From Enhygromyxa salina (GTDB lineage: Bacteria; Myxococcota_A; Polyangia; Nannocystales; Nannocystaceae): a stretch of DNA of 64,000 bases. This document shows, in pieces, positions 21,077-29,890 of the stretch; position 1 is the first letter of the stretch; each line of letters opens with the position of its first letter. Under the pieces are notes generated by a model. It saw nothing but the letters and a program-made list of their open reading frames with translations. It was not told the DNA's origin and did not search any database. Both the position numbers and the translations under genes were made by a program. The stretch is from NCBI RefSeq assembly GCF_002994635.1, contig NZ_PVNL01000042.1:159363-223362 (forward strand), in the 5' to 3' direction.

Positions 21077-22726
21077 CTACAGCAGATCGAGGCGCCCAGC
21101 GACCTCGGGCAGCTCGTCGTCGCCGATCGTGTGCGTGAACCCGTAGCCGAGCTGACCGAATTGATTGCTGCCCCAACAGATCACATCCTCGCCCTCGAGC
21201 ACCGCGCAGGTGTGGGCCGCACCCGCGGCGATCCGTCGGGCCGGGCCGCCGAGCTGGGCGGGGTCCCGATCAGCGGGCACGTTGATCAACCCGACGGACT
21301 CTTCGTCGCCGTTGCCGAGCTGGCCCGACCCGGCGTCCCCCCAGCAGCGCACATCGCCGCCCTCCAAGATCGCGCAGCTGTGCTGATACCCAACGGCCAG
21401 CGCGACCGCGGGGCCACCCAGCTCAATCGGCTGCAGCTTCGACGGCGTCTGGCCAGCCAGGTTGCCCCACGCGGTGCCGCTGCCTCGACCGAGCTGGCCC
21501 GACAAGCTGGCGCCCCAGCACAGCACATCGCCGGTCGACAGCAGCGCGCAGCTGTGCACCAGCCCGACCCCAACATCCACGATGGTCGTGCCGCGTGGCA
21601 GCTCGGGCGGGATCAGCTCGAGTTCACCCGCGACCTCGGGATCCTCGTTGTCGCCGATGTTGAGGGTGTTGCCGTAGCCGAGCTGCCCGCTGTCGCCGCG
21701 GCCCCAGCAGCGCAGGCCGCCGCTCGCCATGATCGCGCAGCCGTGGGCGCCGTCGACCCCGAGCTTGACCGGCTCGCCACCCAGCGCCACGACGGCGACA
21801 TCGAGCGGGACCTCGTCATCGCCGATGTTGGCGACCCCACCCAGGCCCAGCTGGCCGTAGCTCCCGCTCCCCCAGCACCGCAGCTGCCCGGCCACGCGCA
21901 CGCAGGTCTGGAGCACGCCCACGTCGATCCCGTTGGCGGGCGCGATCAAGTCGACGACCGGGAGGCCCTCGAGGGTCTCGTCGTCCCCGATCGCGAGTTG
22001 CTCGGCGCTGTTGCCATAGCCGAGCTGACCCGAGGTGTTGAAGCCCCAGCAGCGCACGTCGCCGTTCTCGAACAGCGCGCAGGTGTGCGCGCCACCAGCC
22101 GCGACCTGGACCGCGGCCGGGAGCGGAAGATCGGGCACCATCGCGGGCACCTCGTCGTCGCCGATGTCCGTGTTCGCGCCAAACCCGATCTGACCGGCGC
22201 CGTTGTGGCCCCAACAACGGATGCGCCCGCCCTCGATCAGCGCGCAGGTGTGAACCCCGCCCAGCGAGAGCTGGGTGATCTCGGTCAGCGTGCAGTCGTT
22301 GTCGCAGCCGTCACCCTCGATCGAATTGAGATCGTCGCAGGCCTCGCCTGGATCGACCCGGCCATCGCCGCAGGTGTCGAGCTCGCAGATCCCGTCGACG
22401 CACAGCTGGCCGTCCTCGCAGGGCGCCTCCAGGTCACACGGGCAGCCCAGACCCACGCAGGTCCCTGTCTCCTCTTCGGACATCGGCTCGGCGCACAGCC
22501 CCGCCATGCACTCGAGGCCAGGATCGCAGCCGCCACCGAGCGTGCAGTCGCACCCTTGAGATCCAACCACGCAGACTTCGCCGGTTCCGCTGTCGGATCC
22601 ACCCTCTTCGGTTGTGGCACCCTCGACCAGCTGAAGCCCGCACGCTGCGGGACCTGCCGTCAGCAGGGCGATCGAGCCAGCCAGCCCGACCCGGGGGATC
22701 ACCAGGGTCCACGCGCGCACGGTCAC
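21077..22726 (-). CDS. RCC1-repeat surface lipoprotein with Cys-rich repeat
   Basis: The 549-residue protein has an N-terminal signal with 'GPAAC' lipobox and an acidic Ser/Gly/Glu linker. Two EGF-like Cys clusters follow ('CDCTLGGGCDPGLECMAGLC', 'CPCDLEAPCEDGQLCVDGIC') and one myxobacterial Cys repeat ('CGDGRVDPGEACDD'). Seven RCC1-type blade repeats with the signature 'HTCAL..GG.IRCWG.N..GQLG.G' form a predicted beta-propeller over residues about 150-545. Such proteins are abundant on myxobacterial surfaces; ligands are unknown. The start is GTG at 22726 (a second GTG lies two codons in). Its stop is only 3 nt from the convergent kinase gene. Confidence 0.88.
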   Translation of the reverse strand: MTVRAWTLVIPRVGLAGSIALLTAGPAACGLQLVEGATTEEGGSDSGTGEVCVVGSQGCDCTLGGGCDPGLECMAGLCAEPMSEEETGTCVGLGCPCDLEAPCEDGQLCVDGICELDTCGDGRVDPGEACDDLNSIEGDGCDNDCTLTEITQLSLGGVHTCALIEGGRIRCWGHNGAGQIGFGANTDIGDDEVPAMVPDLPLPAAVQVAAGGAHTCALFENGDVRCWGFNTSGQLGYGNSAEQLAIGDDETLEGLPVVDLIAPANGIDVGVLQTCVRVAGQLRCWGSGSYGQLGLGGVANIGDDEVPLDVAVVALGGEPVKLGVDGAHGCAIMASGGLRCWGRGDSGQLGYGNTLNIGDNEDPEVAGELELIPPELPRGTTIVDVGVGLVHSCALLSTGDVLCWGASLSGQLGRGSGTAWGNLAGQTPSKLQPIELGGPAVALAVGYQHSCAILEGGDVRCWGDAGSGQLGNGDEESVGLINVPADRDPAQLGGPARRIAAGAAHTCAVLEGEDVICWGSNQFGQLGYGFTHTIGDDELPEVAGRLDLL

Positions 22727-22812
22727 AAGCTATCACCTCTCGCCGAGCGGAAGAGAATGCTGGATGGTTCCGCAGGTCGTGTGAGGCATGGCCACGGGAA
22801 ATGGCTTCAACG

Positions 22813-22829
22813 CCCCCTTCAAGGGGGCA
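22813..22829. promoter_or_regulatory. 17-bp perfect palindrome upstream of TauE-like gene
   Basis: GCCCCCTT and AAGGGGGC flank a single central C. It lies about 17 bp upstream of the conserved promoter element at 22847 and could be an operator for a dimeric regulator or a hairpin. Confidence 0.45.
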
Positions 22830-22846
22830 CACATGTGCCCGCGGCT

Positions 22847-22900
22847 GCAGTCGGCGAAGTGCCACGGTCACTGTGGGGGTCTCAAAATACCTGCTAGCGT
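22847..22900 (+). promoter_or_regulatory. Conserved promoter/operator element, copy A (TauE-like gene)
   Basis: TGCAGTCGGCGAAGTGCC (22847-22864) is followed by CTGTGGGGG (22871-22879) and an extended -10 TGC-TAGCGT (TAGCGT 22895-22900). TGTGGG lies exactly 17 bp before TAGCGT. The same arrangement, with matching spacing, precedes mutA at 53882-53937. TAGCGT is 8 nt from the GTG start, again leaderless. A shared sigma factor or regulator is inferred. Confidence 0.55.
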
Positions 22901-22908
22901 CCCGGTTC

Positions 22909-23721
22909 GTGAAGCCCGCGCTCGACGCGATCTCGGCCCTGGATCTGGGCGGCTTGAGCTTGCTCGGCAACCCCTGGCTCGACCTCGCGCTGCTGCTCGC
23001 GGCCGGGGTCGCGGCGGGGGTCATCAACGCGATGGCGGGGGGCGGATCGTTCCTGGCGATCCCGGTCCTGGTCGGGCTCGGACTGCCGGCCAGCACCGCC
23101 AACGGAACGCTGCGCGTGTCGATCCTCGCTCAGAACGCGATCTTGATCGGCACCTTCCGCCGCAGCGGGGTCCGTGCGCCGCGCTCGAGCCTGCGCCTGG
23201 CGCTGCCGATCATCGGGGGCGCGCTGCTGGGCGCGTGGTTGGCGACGCTGCTCGACGACCGGCTGTTTCGCCCGCTGGTCGGCGCGCTGCTGCTCGCGTG
23301 GGCGGTGATCTTGGTGGTCAAGCCGCAGCGGTTCTTGCACCCGCCCGACGAGGAGCGCGAGCCGACCGCGCTGACGTACCTGCTCGCGCTCGCGGTCGGG
23401 CTGTACGGCGGGTTCTTGCAGGCCGGGGTCGGGTTCCCGCTGCTGGCTCTGCTCAGCGGACAGCTCGGCTATGACCTGGTCCGCGCCAACTCGGTCAAGG
23501 CCAGCCTGATCTTCGCGTCGACCTGCGTGGCGCTGCCCGTGTTCATGCTCGCCGGACAGGTCGCGTGGGCGCCCGCGATCGTGCTGGCAGCCGGCACGAT
23601 GCTGGGCGCGTGGCTGGGCGCGCGCTGGCAGCTGGAGAAGGGCGCGTCGGTCGTGCGCTGGTTCGTGTTGATCATGGTCGCGATCGCTGGCGTGATGATG
23701 CTGTGGTCGGCGCTGGGCTGA
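22909..23721 (+). CDS. TauE/SafE-family sulfite exporter-like permease
   Basis: The 270-residue protein has about eight membrane segments in the two-half TauE/SafE pattern: 'VAAGVINAMAGGGSFLAIPVLV' in the first half and 'GLYGGFLQAGVGFPLLALL' in the second. The family exports sulfite, sulfoacetate and related anions, but many members are uncharacterised. The start is GTG at 22909, right after a TAGCGT -10 element. It shares an upstream promoter element with the methylmalonyl-CoA mutase operon, which hints at a role tied to propionate or branched-chain metabolism (inference). It is followed after 51 nt by a sigma factor with its own -10 element. Confidence 0.87.
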   Translation: MKPALDAISALDLGGLSLLGNPWLDLALLLAAGVAAGVINAMAGGGSFLAIPVLVGLGLPASTANGTLRVSILAQNAILIGTFRRSGVRAPRSSLRLALPIIGGALLGAWLATLLDDRLFRPLVGALLLAWAVILVVKPQRFLHPPDEEREPTALTYLLALAVGLYGGFLQAGVGFPLLALLSGQLGYDLVRANSVKASLIFASTCVALPVFMLAGQVAWAPAIVLAAGTMLGAWLGARWQLEKGASVVRWFVLIMVAIAGVMMLWSALG

Positions 23722-23760
23722 GCGCCCGACGAACCCTGCCCACGCGACGATCGAACCAGC

Positions 23761-23766
23761 TAAGCT
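23761..23766 (+). promoter_or_regulatory. TAAGCT -10 element before sigma-factor gene
   Basis: TAAGCT ends 6 nt before the GTG at 23773, predicting a leaderless message independent of the upstream permease gene. Confidence 0.4.
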
Positions 23767-23772
23767 GCCCGC

Positions 23773-24405
23773 GTGGAGCCGCGTCCCGATGCCGAACTGT
23801 TGCGTGCCTGGCAGGGCGGCGATCCGAGCGCGGGGCAAGAGCTGGTTCGACGCCACGCGCCACGGATCACCCGGTTCTTTCGCAACAAGGTCTCGGCCCC
23901 GGTCGAGGATCTCGTCCAGGACACCTTCTTGGCGCTGCTCGAGGGCCACCAGCGCATCGATCAGCCGGACAAGCTCCCGCACTACCTCTACGGGATCGCC
24001 CACAACGTGCTTCGAGCCTACATCCGGAGCTCGATCAAGGCGCGCCAGATCGACGAAGGGGCGAGCTCGATGGCGGCGCTCGATCCGGGACCCACGTCGA
24101 TCATCGCGCGTCGCCGCGAGCATCGGCTGCTGCTTCAGGCCCTGCGTCGGATCCCGATCCAGCACCAGATCGCGCTCGAGCTGTACTACTGGGAGGGGCT
24201 CAACACGGTCGACATCGCCGCGATCCTGGGGCTCTCGGCCTCGGCCATGCGCAGCCGGATGGGCCGCGCGCGCGAGCTGCTCGAGCGCGAGCTCGAGCTG
24301 CTCGCCGAGTCGACCGCCGAGCTCGAGAGCACGGTCGGCGGGCTCGACAACTGGGTCGCGGGGATCCGCCAGCAGATGGCCACCGACGAGGCGCTTCCAA
24401 GCTGA
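23773..24405 (+). CDS. ECF-like sigma-70 family RNA polymerase sigma factor
   Basis: The 210-residue protein has sigma region 2 (residues about 20-90: 'LVRRHAPRITRFFRNKV', 'VEDLVQDTFLALLEG', 'HYLYGIAHNVLRAYIR') and sigma region 4 (about 120-170: 'ALRRIPIQHQIALELYYWEGLNTVDIAAILGLSASAMRSRMGRARELL'-like helix-turn-helix), typical of ECF sigma factors. A Glu-rich tail of about 40 residues follows. No anti-sigma gene is adjacent, so control may be transcriptional or through the tail. The start is GTG at 23773. Its stop lies 15 nt from a convergent lipoprotein gene. Confidence 0.88.
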   Translation: MEPRPDAELLRAWQGGDPSAGQELVRRHAPRITRFFRNKVSAPVEDLVQDTFLALLEGHQRIDQPDKLPHYLYGIAHNVLRAYIRSSIKARQIDEGASSMAALDPGPTSIIARRREHRLLLQALRRIPIQHQIALELYYWEGLNTVDIAAILGLSASAMRSRMGRARELLERELELLAESTAELESTVGGLDNWVAGIRQQMATDEALPS

Positions 24406-24420
24406 TCGGCGTGAACGCGC

Positions 24421-24945
24421 TCAGTCCAGCTCGTCCTGGGGCGGCAGCGTCTCGGGGGTTGGGGGATCGCCCGTCGGGCAGTCCTTCTTGGGCTTGAGGA
24501 TCACCGTCGGTTGACTCGAGCTCTGGCCGTCGCGGGTTGTCGCTCGCCGAAACCGAAACTCGTACACGGGCTCGAGCTGCTCGGGTCGAGGGACGACGAA
24601 CGTGAGCTCGGCTCCCGACTTTTGCGACGGGAGCTCGACCCCGTCGACGAACACCTGCATGCCCAGCACCTCGTCGTAGAGGCCGAAAAAGTGGAGCGCG
24701 ACGTCGTCGTTGACCTCGAATCCGTACTCCATCTCGTGCACGACGACGGGGCCCTGATCGCTCAGGTGCTCGACCTCGCTCGAGGGGAAGTCGACGACGA
24801 AGTCGAGGTCGGACTCTCCACAAATCGGCTTGACGAGCACCCCGGCTCGCGGGGCGTCGAATTCATCGTCGGCCGCGAGCTCACAGCCGCTCAGCGACAT
24901 CGTCAGCAACGACAGGGACAGCATGGTTCGGCTGATGTGGTTCAT
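24421..24945 (-). CDS. Putative lipoprotein, unknown
   Basis: The 174-residue protein has a clear lipoprotein signal (MNHISRTMLS..., 'SLSGC'). The mature part looks like one beta-sandwich domain ('DLDFVVDFPSSEVEHLSDQGPVVVHE', 'LHFFGLYDEVLGMQVFVDGVELP', 'LEPVYEFRFRRATT') with a Pro-rich acidic tail. I do not recognise the family. A strong Shine-Dalgarno (GAGGAGA) precedes the ATG at 24945, which decides the start over an upstream extension. It diverges from the kinase gene at 25012 with a 66-nt shared control region. Confidence 0.7.
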   Translation of the reverse strand: MNHISRTMLSLSLLTMSLSGCELAADDEFDAPRAGVLVKPICGESDLDFVVDFPSSEVEHLSDQGPVVVHEMEYGFEVNDDVALHFFGLYDEVLGMQVFVDGVELPSQKSGAELTFVVPRPEQLEPVYEFRFRRATTRDGQSSSQPTVILKPKKDCPTGDPPTPETLPPQDELD

Positions 24946-24998
24946 CTCGTCTCCTCGAAGGGTAGTGCTCGCCAGTCGCGGGACGTCCAAGTTCTGGC

Positions 24999-25004
24999 TA
25001 GAAT
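24999..25004 (+). promoter_or_regulatory. TAGAAT -10 element before kinase-TPR gene
   Basis: TAGAAT ends 7 nt before the GTG at 25012. The same hexamer and the same distance recur before the gene at 63230. No ribosome site is visible. Confidence 0.5.
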
Positions 25005-25011
25005 CGTTGAC

Positions 25012-27738
25012 GTGACCGACGGTGCGCTCGATGTGGCCGAGCGCCTCCAGGCTCCGGTCGACGATCTCGAGCACGAGCGGATCCTCGCCGCCGTCAACCA
25101 TAGGCTATTTGGTCAGGCACTCCTGCGGGTTGGGCCTTACCGGGTCGTCCGCCTGCTCGGCGCTGGGGGCATGGGCGAGGTGTTCCTCGCCCGTGACGAG
25201 ACGCTCGACCGAAGCGTCGCCGTCAAGGTGCTCAGCGCCGACTTTGGTGCGCAGGCGCAGGTGGTCGTGCTGCAGGCCGAGGGGCGGGCCCTGGCGCGCC
25301 TGTCCCATCCCAATGTGGTCCAGATCCACGAGTTCGGCGAGCACGCCGGCCGGGCCTATGTCGTGATGGAGTACGTCGCCGGGCCGACGCTGAAGCAGTG
25401 GCTCGACGCCGCGCCACGAACCCGGGCTGAGATCCTGGAGGTCTTTCGCAGCGCGGGTGCTGGCCTCGCCGCGGCTCATGCCGTCGGCGTCGTGCACCGC
25501 GACTTCAAGCCGGACAACGTGCTGATCGGGGAAGACGGACGCGTCCGAGTCGTCGACTTCGGCCTGGCGATCGTCGATCGCAACGCCGCGGATCGGGCCG
25601 GGACGCCCCGCTATATGGCCCCCGAGCAACACGAGGGCTCGACCGTCGACGCGCGCAGCGATCAGTACTCGTTCTGCGCGGCCCTTCACGAGGTGCTGTG
25701 GGGTGAGCTCCCGCCCCGTGATCGACTCGCCGAGCATCGCGTGTCGGGCTCACGCTGGGTCTGGCGACGACTGCGGCGCGGCCTGGACCCCGATCCCGCG
25801 CGTCGCTGGCCCGATCTCGACAGCCTGCTCGACGCGCTCGACCCCCGGCCGCGGCGGCGTCGGCTCGCGCTCGCGGGAGTCGGCGCCGTGATCATCGCTA
25901 CCGTTGGCGTGTGGTCGGTCGTGCCCGAGCCCGACACCTGCGAGGTGTCACCGCGAGCACTCGAGGCGACCTGGGGTCAGGATCCAGCTGACGCGCTTCG
26001 GCGCTCGTTCGCAGCCGTCGACGCCGAGCGGGGCCCGGGCGAGGCCGAGCAGCTGTGGCGTTCGCTCGAGGACTGGGGCCTCGCGTGGCGTCGGACTCGC
26101 GCGCAGCTGTGCCGAACCCAGCGCGCGGGCGGAGTCAGCGAGTTCGTGGTGCTTCGCCGCGAGGCCTGCCTCGAGGATCAGCGGCTGTGGGTCGCGGCCC
26201 TGACTGCAGAGCTCGAGCTGGCCGATCGACGGACCCTCGCGCAGGCGCGTGAGCTCGCCCGCGCTGTCCCTGGCCCGACCCGTTGCGTCGACGACGAGCT
26301 GCTCGTGACCAGCGTCGCGCGTCCGACCTCCGCCCAGGCGGACGAGGTCGACGCGATCCGCCAGGTCTTCCGGGAGGCCAAGGCCCGACGACTCACGGGC
26401 CATCCAGAGCCCAACTTCGCCGCCCTCGCGCCGATTCGCGCTCGGATCGAGGCCGTCGAGTATCGACCACTGCTCGCCGAGTACGAGGCCGAGCTCGCCT
26501 CCGCCGAGTTCATGGCCGGATCGCGTGAGCGCGGACGCGAGCTGCTCGAGAGCGCCTCACGCGAGGCCTACCGGGTCGGCGACGACCGGCTCGCCGCGAG
26601 CGCGTGGGCCGAGCTGAGCTGGCACGCGGTCAGCGAGTTCGATGATCCCAACGCGGCCCAGCGCTGGCTCGAGCGGGCCCAGGACGGATGGGCGCGAGTC
26701 GGCGAGGACGCGGACGCGCGCGTCGGGCTCGCGTTCGCGGCTGGTGCGATCGCGCTCGAGCGTGGCGACCACGATGAAGCCGAGCGTCAGCTCGAGGCGG
26801 CGATCGTGGCCCTCGACGAGGCGGGCGCCAACCAGGGTCGACGCCCGTTCGTGATCCAGCGCCAGGCATTGCTGGCGGAGGCGCGTGGCGAGCTCGCGCG
26901 GGCGCTGCGGCTGTACGAGCAAGCCCGCGAGGCGAGCGAGCACCACTTCGGTCCGACCCATCCGCGCACGAGCCTCGCCGGGATCAACTATGCGCTGGTC
27001 GCCTACAACGCGGGCGAGGTCGAGCTCGCTCGCCGCGAGCTCGACCTCGCCCTCGCGCGCTGGGACGCGGGTGGGACCCCGATCGATCGCAGGCTCGCCG
27101 ACGCCCACCAGCTCGGCGCGGCCCTGGCTCAGCGAGCAGGCGAGCTCGAGCGGGCCGTCGCCGAGGCACGGCGCGCGGTCGAGCTGCTCGTCGAGGTCGC
27201 GCCGGATGCCAACGACGAGCTCGCCTACGCCAACTACAACCTCGGCACGATCGCGTATCTGAGCGAGGACTACGAGACGGCCGTGCTGGGCTACGCGGAG
27301 GCGAGCGAGCGGTTCGCCGAAGCTGACGGCCAGGCGCTCTGGGCCCGCGTTTATCGAGCTCGCAGCTTGCTGCGCCTCGGCGAGTTCGACCTCGCCCGCG
27401 CGGGCTTGGTCTCGACGCTCGACGCGAGTGACGGCGACGCCGTCGCGCTCGCTCGTTTGAGCCTGGTGGCGGTCGAGCTTGGCAGCGGACGGCTCGCGGC
27501 CGCCCGCGCCGCGCTCGCGGGGATCGAGCGGGACCGCGTCGACACGCTCGAGCTCGAGTTGCTCGAGGCCGTGCTCGCGCTTCGCAGCGACGCGTCAACG
27601 TCGGCGAGCGAGCCGATCCTGATCGCCTCGCTCGGCGAGGCGAGCGCGCAAGACCGCGCCGAACTCGAGCGCGTGTGTGTCAGCGTCGGCGTCAGCGCGC
27701 GCGAGCACGAGCTGCTCGGCCTCGAGGTTCCAGAGTAG
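25012..27738 (+). CDS. Membrane Ser/Thr protein kinase with TPR sensor region
   Basis: The 908-residue protein has a Hanks-type kinase domain (residues about 42-270): 'LLGAGGMGEVFLARD' Gly loop, 'VAVKVL' Lys, 'VVHRDFKPDNVLI' catalytic loop, 'VVDFGLA' and 'YMAPEQH'. A membrane helix lies at about 285-305 ('LALAGVGAVIIATVGVWSVV'). The C-terminal 600 residues are a helical TPR-type repeat region, including 'PTHPRTSLAGINYALVAYNAGEVELARRELD', and would lie on the far side of the membrane. This kinase-TM-TPR plan is frequent in myxobacteria. It probably senses envelope or protein partners and phosphorylates cytosolic targets. The GTG start is supported by the -10 element 7 nt upstream. Its stop is 18 nt from the convergent Cys-rich lipoprotein. 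Confidence 0.92.
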   Translation: MTDGALDVAERLQAPVDDLEHERILAAVNHRLFGQALLRVGPYRVVRLLGAGGMGEVFLARDETLDRSVAVKVLSADFGAQAQVVVLQAEGRALARLSHPNVVQIHEFGEHAGRAYVVMEYVAGPTLKQWLDAAPRTRAEILEVFRSAGAGLAAAHAVGVVHRDFKPDNVLIGEDGRVRVVDFGLAIVDRNAADRAGTPRYMAPEQHEGSTVDARSDQYSFCAALHEVLWGELPPRDRLAEHRVSGSRWVWRRLRRGLDPDPARRWPDLDSLLDALDPRPRRRRLALAGVGAVIIATVGVWSVVPEPDTCEVSPRALEATWGQDPADALRRSFAAVDAERGPGEAEQLWRSLEDWGLAWRRTRAQLCRTQRAGGVSEFVVLRREACLEDQRLWVAALTAELELADRRTLAQARELARAVPGPTRCVDDELLVTSVARPTSAQADEVDAIRQVFREAKARRLTGHPEPNFAALAPIRARIEAVEYRPLLAEYEAELASAEFMAGSRERGRELLESASREAYRVGDDRLAASAWAELSWHAVSEFDDPNAAQRWLERAQDGWARVGEDADARVGLAFAAGAIALERGDHDEAERQLEAAIVALDEAGANQGRRPFVIQRQALLAEARGELARALRLYEQAREASEHHFGPTHPRTSLAGINYALVAYNAGEVELARRELDLALARWDAGGTPIDRRLADAHQLGAALAQRAGELERAVAEARRAVELLVEVAPDANDELAYANYNLGTIAYLSEDYETAVLGYAEASERFAEADGQALWARVYRARSLLRLGEFDLARAGLVSTLDASDGDAVALARLSLVAVELGSGRLAAARAALAGIERDRVDTLELELLEAVLALRSDASTSASEPILIASLGEASAQDRAELERVCVSVGVSAREHELLGLEVPE

Positions 27739-27756
27739 CTCGTCGTTTGACCCGAC

Positions 27757-28257
27757 TCAGCCGCAGGCGCAGATCGTCCCGGCGTAGGTCCACCCGCCGC
27801 ATGAGGTCGGCACCGACGGCGGACACGCCGAACACGTTCGGACGTACTTCCGCGCCAGCGTGCAGCAGTTGGTGCCCGTGCACGAGCCTCCGCCCCAGCC
27901 GCCGCAGCTGATGTTGGTCTCGACGAAGTAGTGCTCCTGCCACTGGCTGCAGCCAGCCGTGGGGAGCTGCGCTTCGCTGCTCATGACGGTGAGCTCGTCC
28001 GTGAGCCACTCGTTGCACGGCGCGGCGGCGTGCTCGGGGAGGGAGACCGCCGCGTCCGGGTCGATGCTGCACACGTACTCGGCCTCCGCAAAGTCCTGGG
28101 GTTGTTGCTCGACGCCGAGCTCGAGGGGTTCGTCGGCGTCGAGCAGCGCGTCGAGATCGGCGTCGTCGGAAAGTCCATCGCAGCCAGTGGCGAGGCCAAG
28201 CGTGAGGGCGAGGACGAGAACGAAGGGAGACAGGGACTGAATGAGGGTGCGTGTCAT
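27757..28257 (-). CDS. Cysteine-rich lipoprotein, unknown
   Basis: The 166-residue protein has a lipoprotein signal ending 'GLATGC', an acidic linker ('DDADLDALLDADEP') and a Cys-rich C-terminal half with about ten cysteines, including 'CGGWGGGSCTGTNCC' and 'CSACPPSVPTSCGGW', probably disulfide-bonded after export. The arrangement recalls short secreted cystine-knot-like proteins of myxobacteria; the function is unknown. A GGAG ribosome site precedes the ATG. It diverges from the TPR gene at 28391. Confidence 0.7.
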   Translation of the reverse strand: MTRTLIQSLSPFVLVLALTLGLATGCDGLSDDADLDALLDADEPLELGVEQQPQDFAEAEYVCSIDPDAAVSLPEHAAAPCNEWLTDELTVMSSEAQLPTAGCSQWQEHYFVETNISCGGWGGGSCTGTNCCTLARKYVRTCSACPPSVPTSCGGWTYAGTICACG

Positions 28258-28377
28258 TGCTTGCTCCGGGCGCGGGGCCCAGAGCCGGAGTGCGAGCCGC
28301 CGCCGCGACGTCCACGCTATGTTCGAGAGCTAACACACCCTCATGGGTGAGAGCCCGACGGCAGCGGCGATCGAGCC

Positions 28378-28383
28378 TACACT
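28378..28383 (+). promoter_or_regulatory. TACACT -10 element before TPR-protein gene
   Basis: TACACT ends 7 nt before the GTG at 28391. Its surroundings are almost identical to those of the element at 7792. It supports GTG 28391 rather than ATG 28343 as the start. Confidence 0.5.
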
Positions 28384-28390
28384 CGCCCGC

Positions 28391-29854
28391 GTGTCACTGC
28401 CGTCCGAGCTCCTCACCGCGCTGCCCGCCTCGCTGCCACCGTCGCGCGTTCGTGCGGCGTTCCGCAGCCCCGGCTCGCCCGGGTCGCTCGGCGGCGAGAG
28501 TTGGTTGCTCGAGCTCGACGACGGCCTGGCGATGCTGTGCCGTTCGTCGATCTTCGACTCGCTCGAGTGGCTCGCGCTCGCAGACGATGGCGCACCTGCG
28601 GTGCAGCTGAGCTCGAACGGGTTCACGTCGACGCTCGAGGTCCGCTGTGCCGACGGCACACAGCTCACGCTGCGGCCGAGCTCGACCGGCGCCGAGGCGG
28701 TCACGGCCTTGCTCGAGCGGGTTCAGAATTTGGCAGCCGCGCCCGGATCGACGCCGGACCCCGCTCCAACGAGCCAGACCAGCGCCGCCGTGCTGCTCGA
28801 CTCGTCGCCGAGCGAGCTCGAGCCGCCAACCGAGTCGCCCGCACCTGAGCCGTCCGGCTCGCTCGACCACTTGAACGGGTCGCTCGCGCGCGGGGACTTT
28901 CGCAGCGCCGAGCTCGCCGCCCGCCAGACGTCGAGCGCGAGCGAGCCCGAGGCCCACGCTGACCTGGTCGCGCTGCTCGAGCTCGCGGCCGCGGGCGAGC
29001 TCGCGGCCGCGTACCTGTGGACCCGCGGGGCGAGGCGCCCGCCTGCCCGCCACCACCACGCGCTGTTCGCTGCGCTCGCGTCGGCGCTCGAGCGGGACGA
29101 CGAACCCACGCTCGCGTGGTCGGCCTGGGAGCGGATCGACGACGATCGACGCGGGTCGGAGGCCCGCGGGCGGATCGAGCGAGCGCTGGGCCGCACTGGT
29201 CCCACGATCGCGCGCGAGGTGGCCGAGCGCGCCCGCACGTGGTTCAACGATCAGCTCGCCGCCGATCCCGAGCAGGTCGACGCCCTGCGCGGGCTCGCCC
29301 ACGCGCACACGGACCTCGACGAGCTCGAGGCCGCGCGGCGGTGGGTCGACGCCGCGCTCGCCAAGGATCCCCACCACTTCGACACCCGCATGCACGCGGT
29401 GCAGATCCTCGCGCTGCTCGAGCTCGAGACCGGCGACGGCAACGCACGAGTCGGCGCCCTGCAGGCGATCGCCACCGACTTTCCGACCCGCGCCGAGCCG
29501 CTGCTCGAGCTCGCGGATCACGTCGAGTTCGACGATCCCACCCTCGCCATCCAGTGCCTGGTCCGCGCGCTCGAGCGGGAGTTCACCGGCTCGACCGCGG
29601 TCGCGCTCGTCGACCTCTACGCCGCGACGAAGCGCTACGGCGACGTCATGACCGTGGCCACGCAGGCCCTGAAGACCGATCAGCTCGACGCCCGCGAGCG
29701 CGAGCATCTCCAGCGACAGCTCGAGCAGGCCCAGGTGGCGACTGGCCTGCGGACCGACGGTGAGCTGACCCAGCTGCCCCCGCAGCGCTCTCGCGGCGCC
29801 GCGGTGGTCGTGTTGGTGATTCTCGCCATGCTCGGCTGGCTCCTGCTGCAGTGA
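28391..29854 (+). CDS. TPR-repeat protein with C-terminal membrane anchor
   Basis: The 487-residue protein has an N-terminal globular part (residues 1-110), a Pro/Ser/Glu-rich linker (about 115-165), a helical TPR-like region (about 170-445: 'AELAARQTSS', 'LRGLAHAHTDLDELEAARRWVDAALAKDP', 'LVDLYAATKRYGDVMTVATQALK') and a single C-terminal hydrophobic helix ('GAAVVVLVILAMLGWLLLQ'). It is probably a tail-anchored inner-membrane scaffold facing the cytosol. ATG 28343 in the same frame is an alternative start, but the -10 element argues for GTG 28391. It may be co-transcribed with the lipoprotein at 29891 (36-nt gap). Confidence 0.75.
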   Translation: MSLPSELLTALPASLPPSRVRAAFRSPGSPGSLGGESWLLELDDGLAMLCRSSIFDSLEWLALADDGAPAVQLSSNGFTSTLEVRCADGTQLTLRPSSTGAEAVTALLERVQNLAAAPGSTPDPAPTSQTSAAVLLDSSPSELEPPTESPAPEPSGSLDHLNGSLARGDFRSAELAARQTSSASEPEAHADLVALLELAAAGELAAAYLWTRGARRPPARHHHALFAALASALERDDEPTLAWSAWERIDDDRRGSEARGRIERALGRTGPTIAREVAERARTWFNDQLAADPEQVDALRGLAHAHTDLDELEAARRWVDAALAKDPHHFDTRMHAVQILALLELETGDGNARVGALQAIATDFPTRAEPLLELADHVEFDDPTLAIQCLVRALEREFTGSTAVALVDLYAATKRYGDVMTVATQALKTDQLDAREREHLQRQLEQAQVATGLRTDGELTQLPPQRSRGAAVVVLVILAMLGWLLLQ

Positions 29855-29890
29855 CGGAATCTCGGCCCGCGCTCGCGCGTACGGGCGGCG

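Noticed and set aside
28343..28390. ATG 28343 as start of the TPR gene
   Set aside because: The TACACT element at 28378-28383 would lie inside the coding region; GTG 28391 fits the pattern of other genes.
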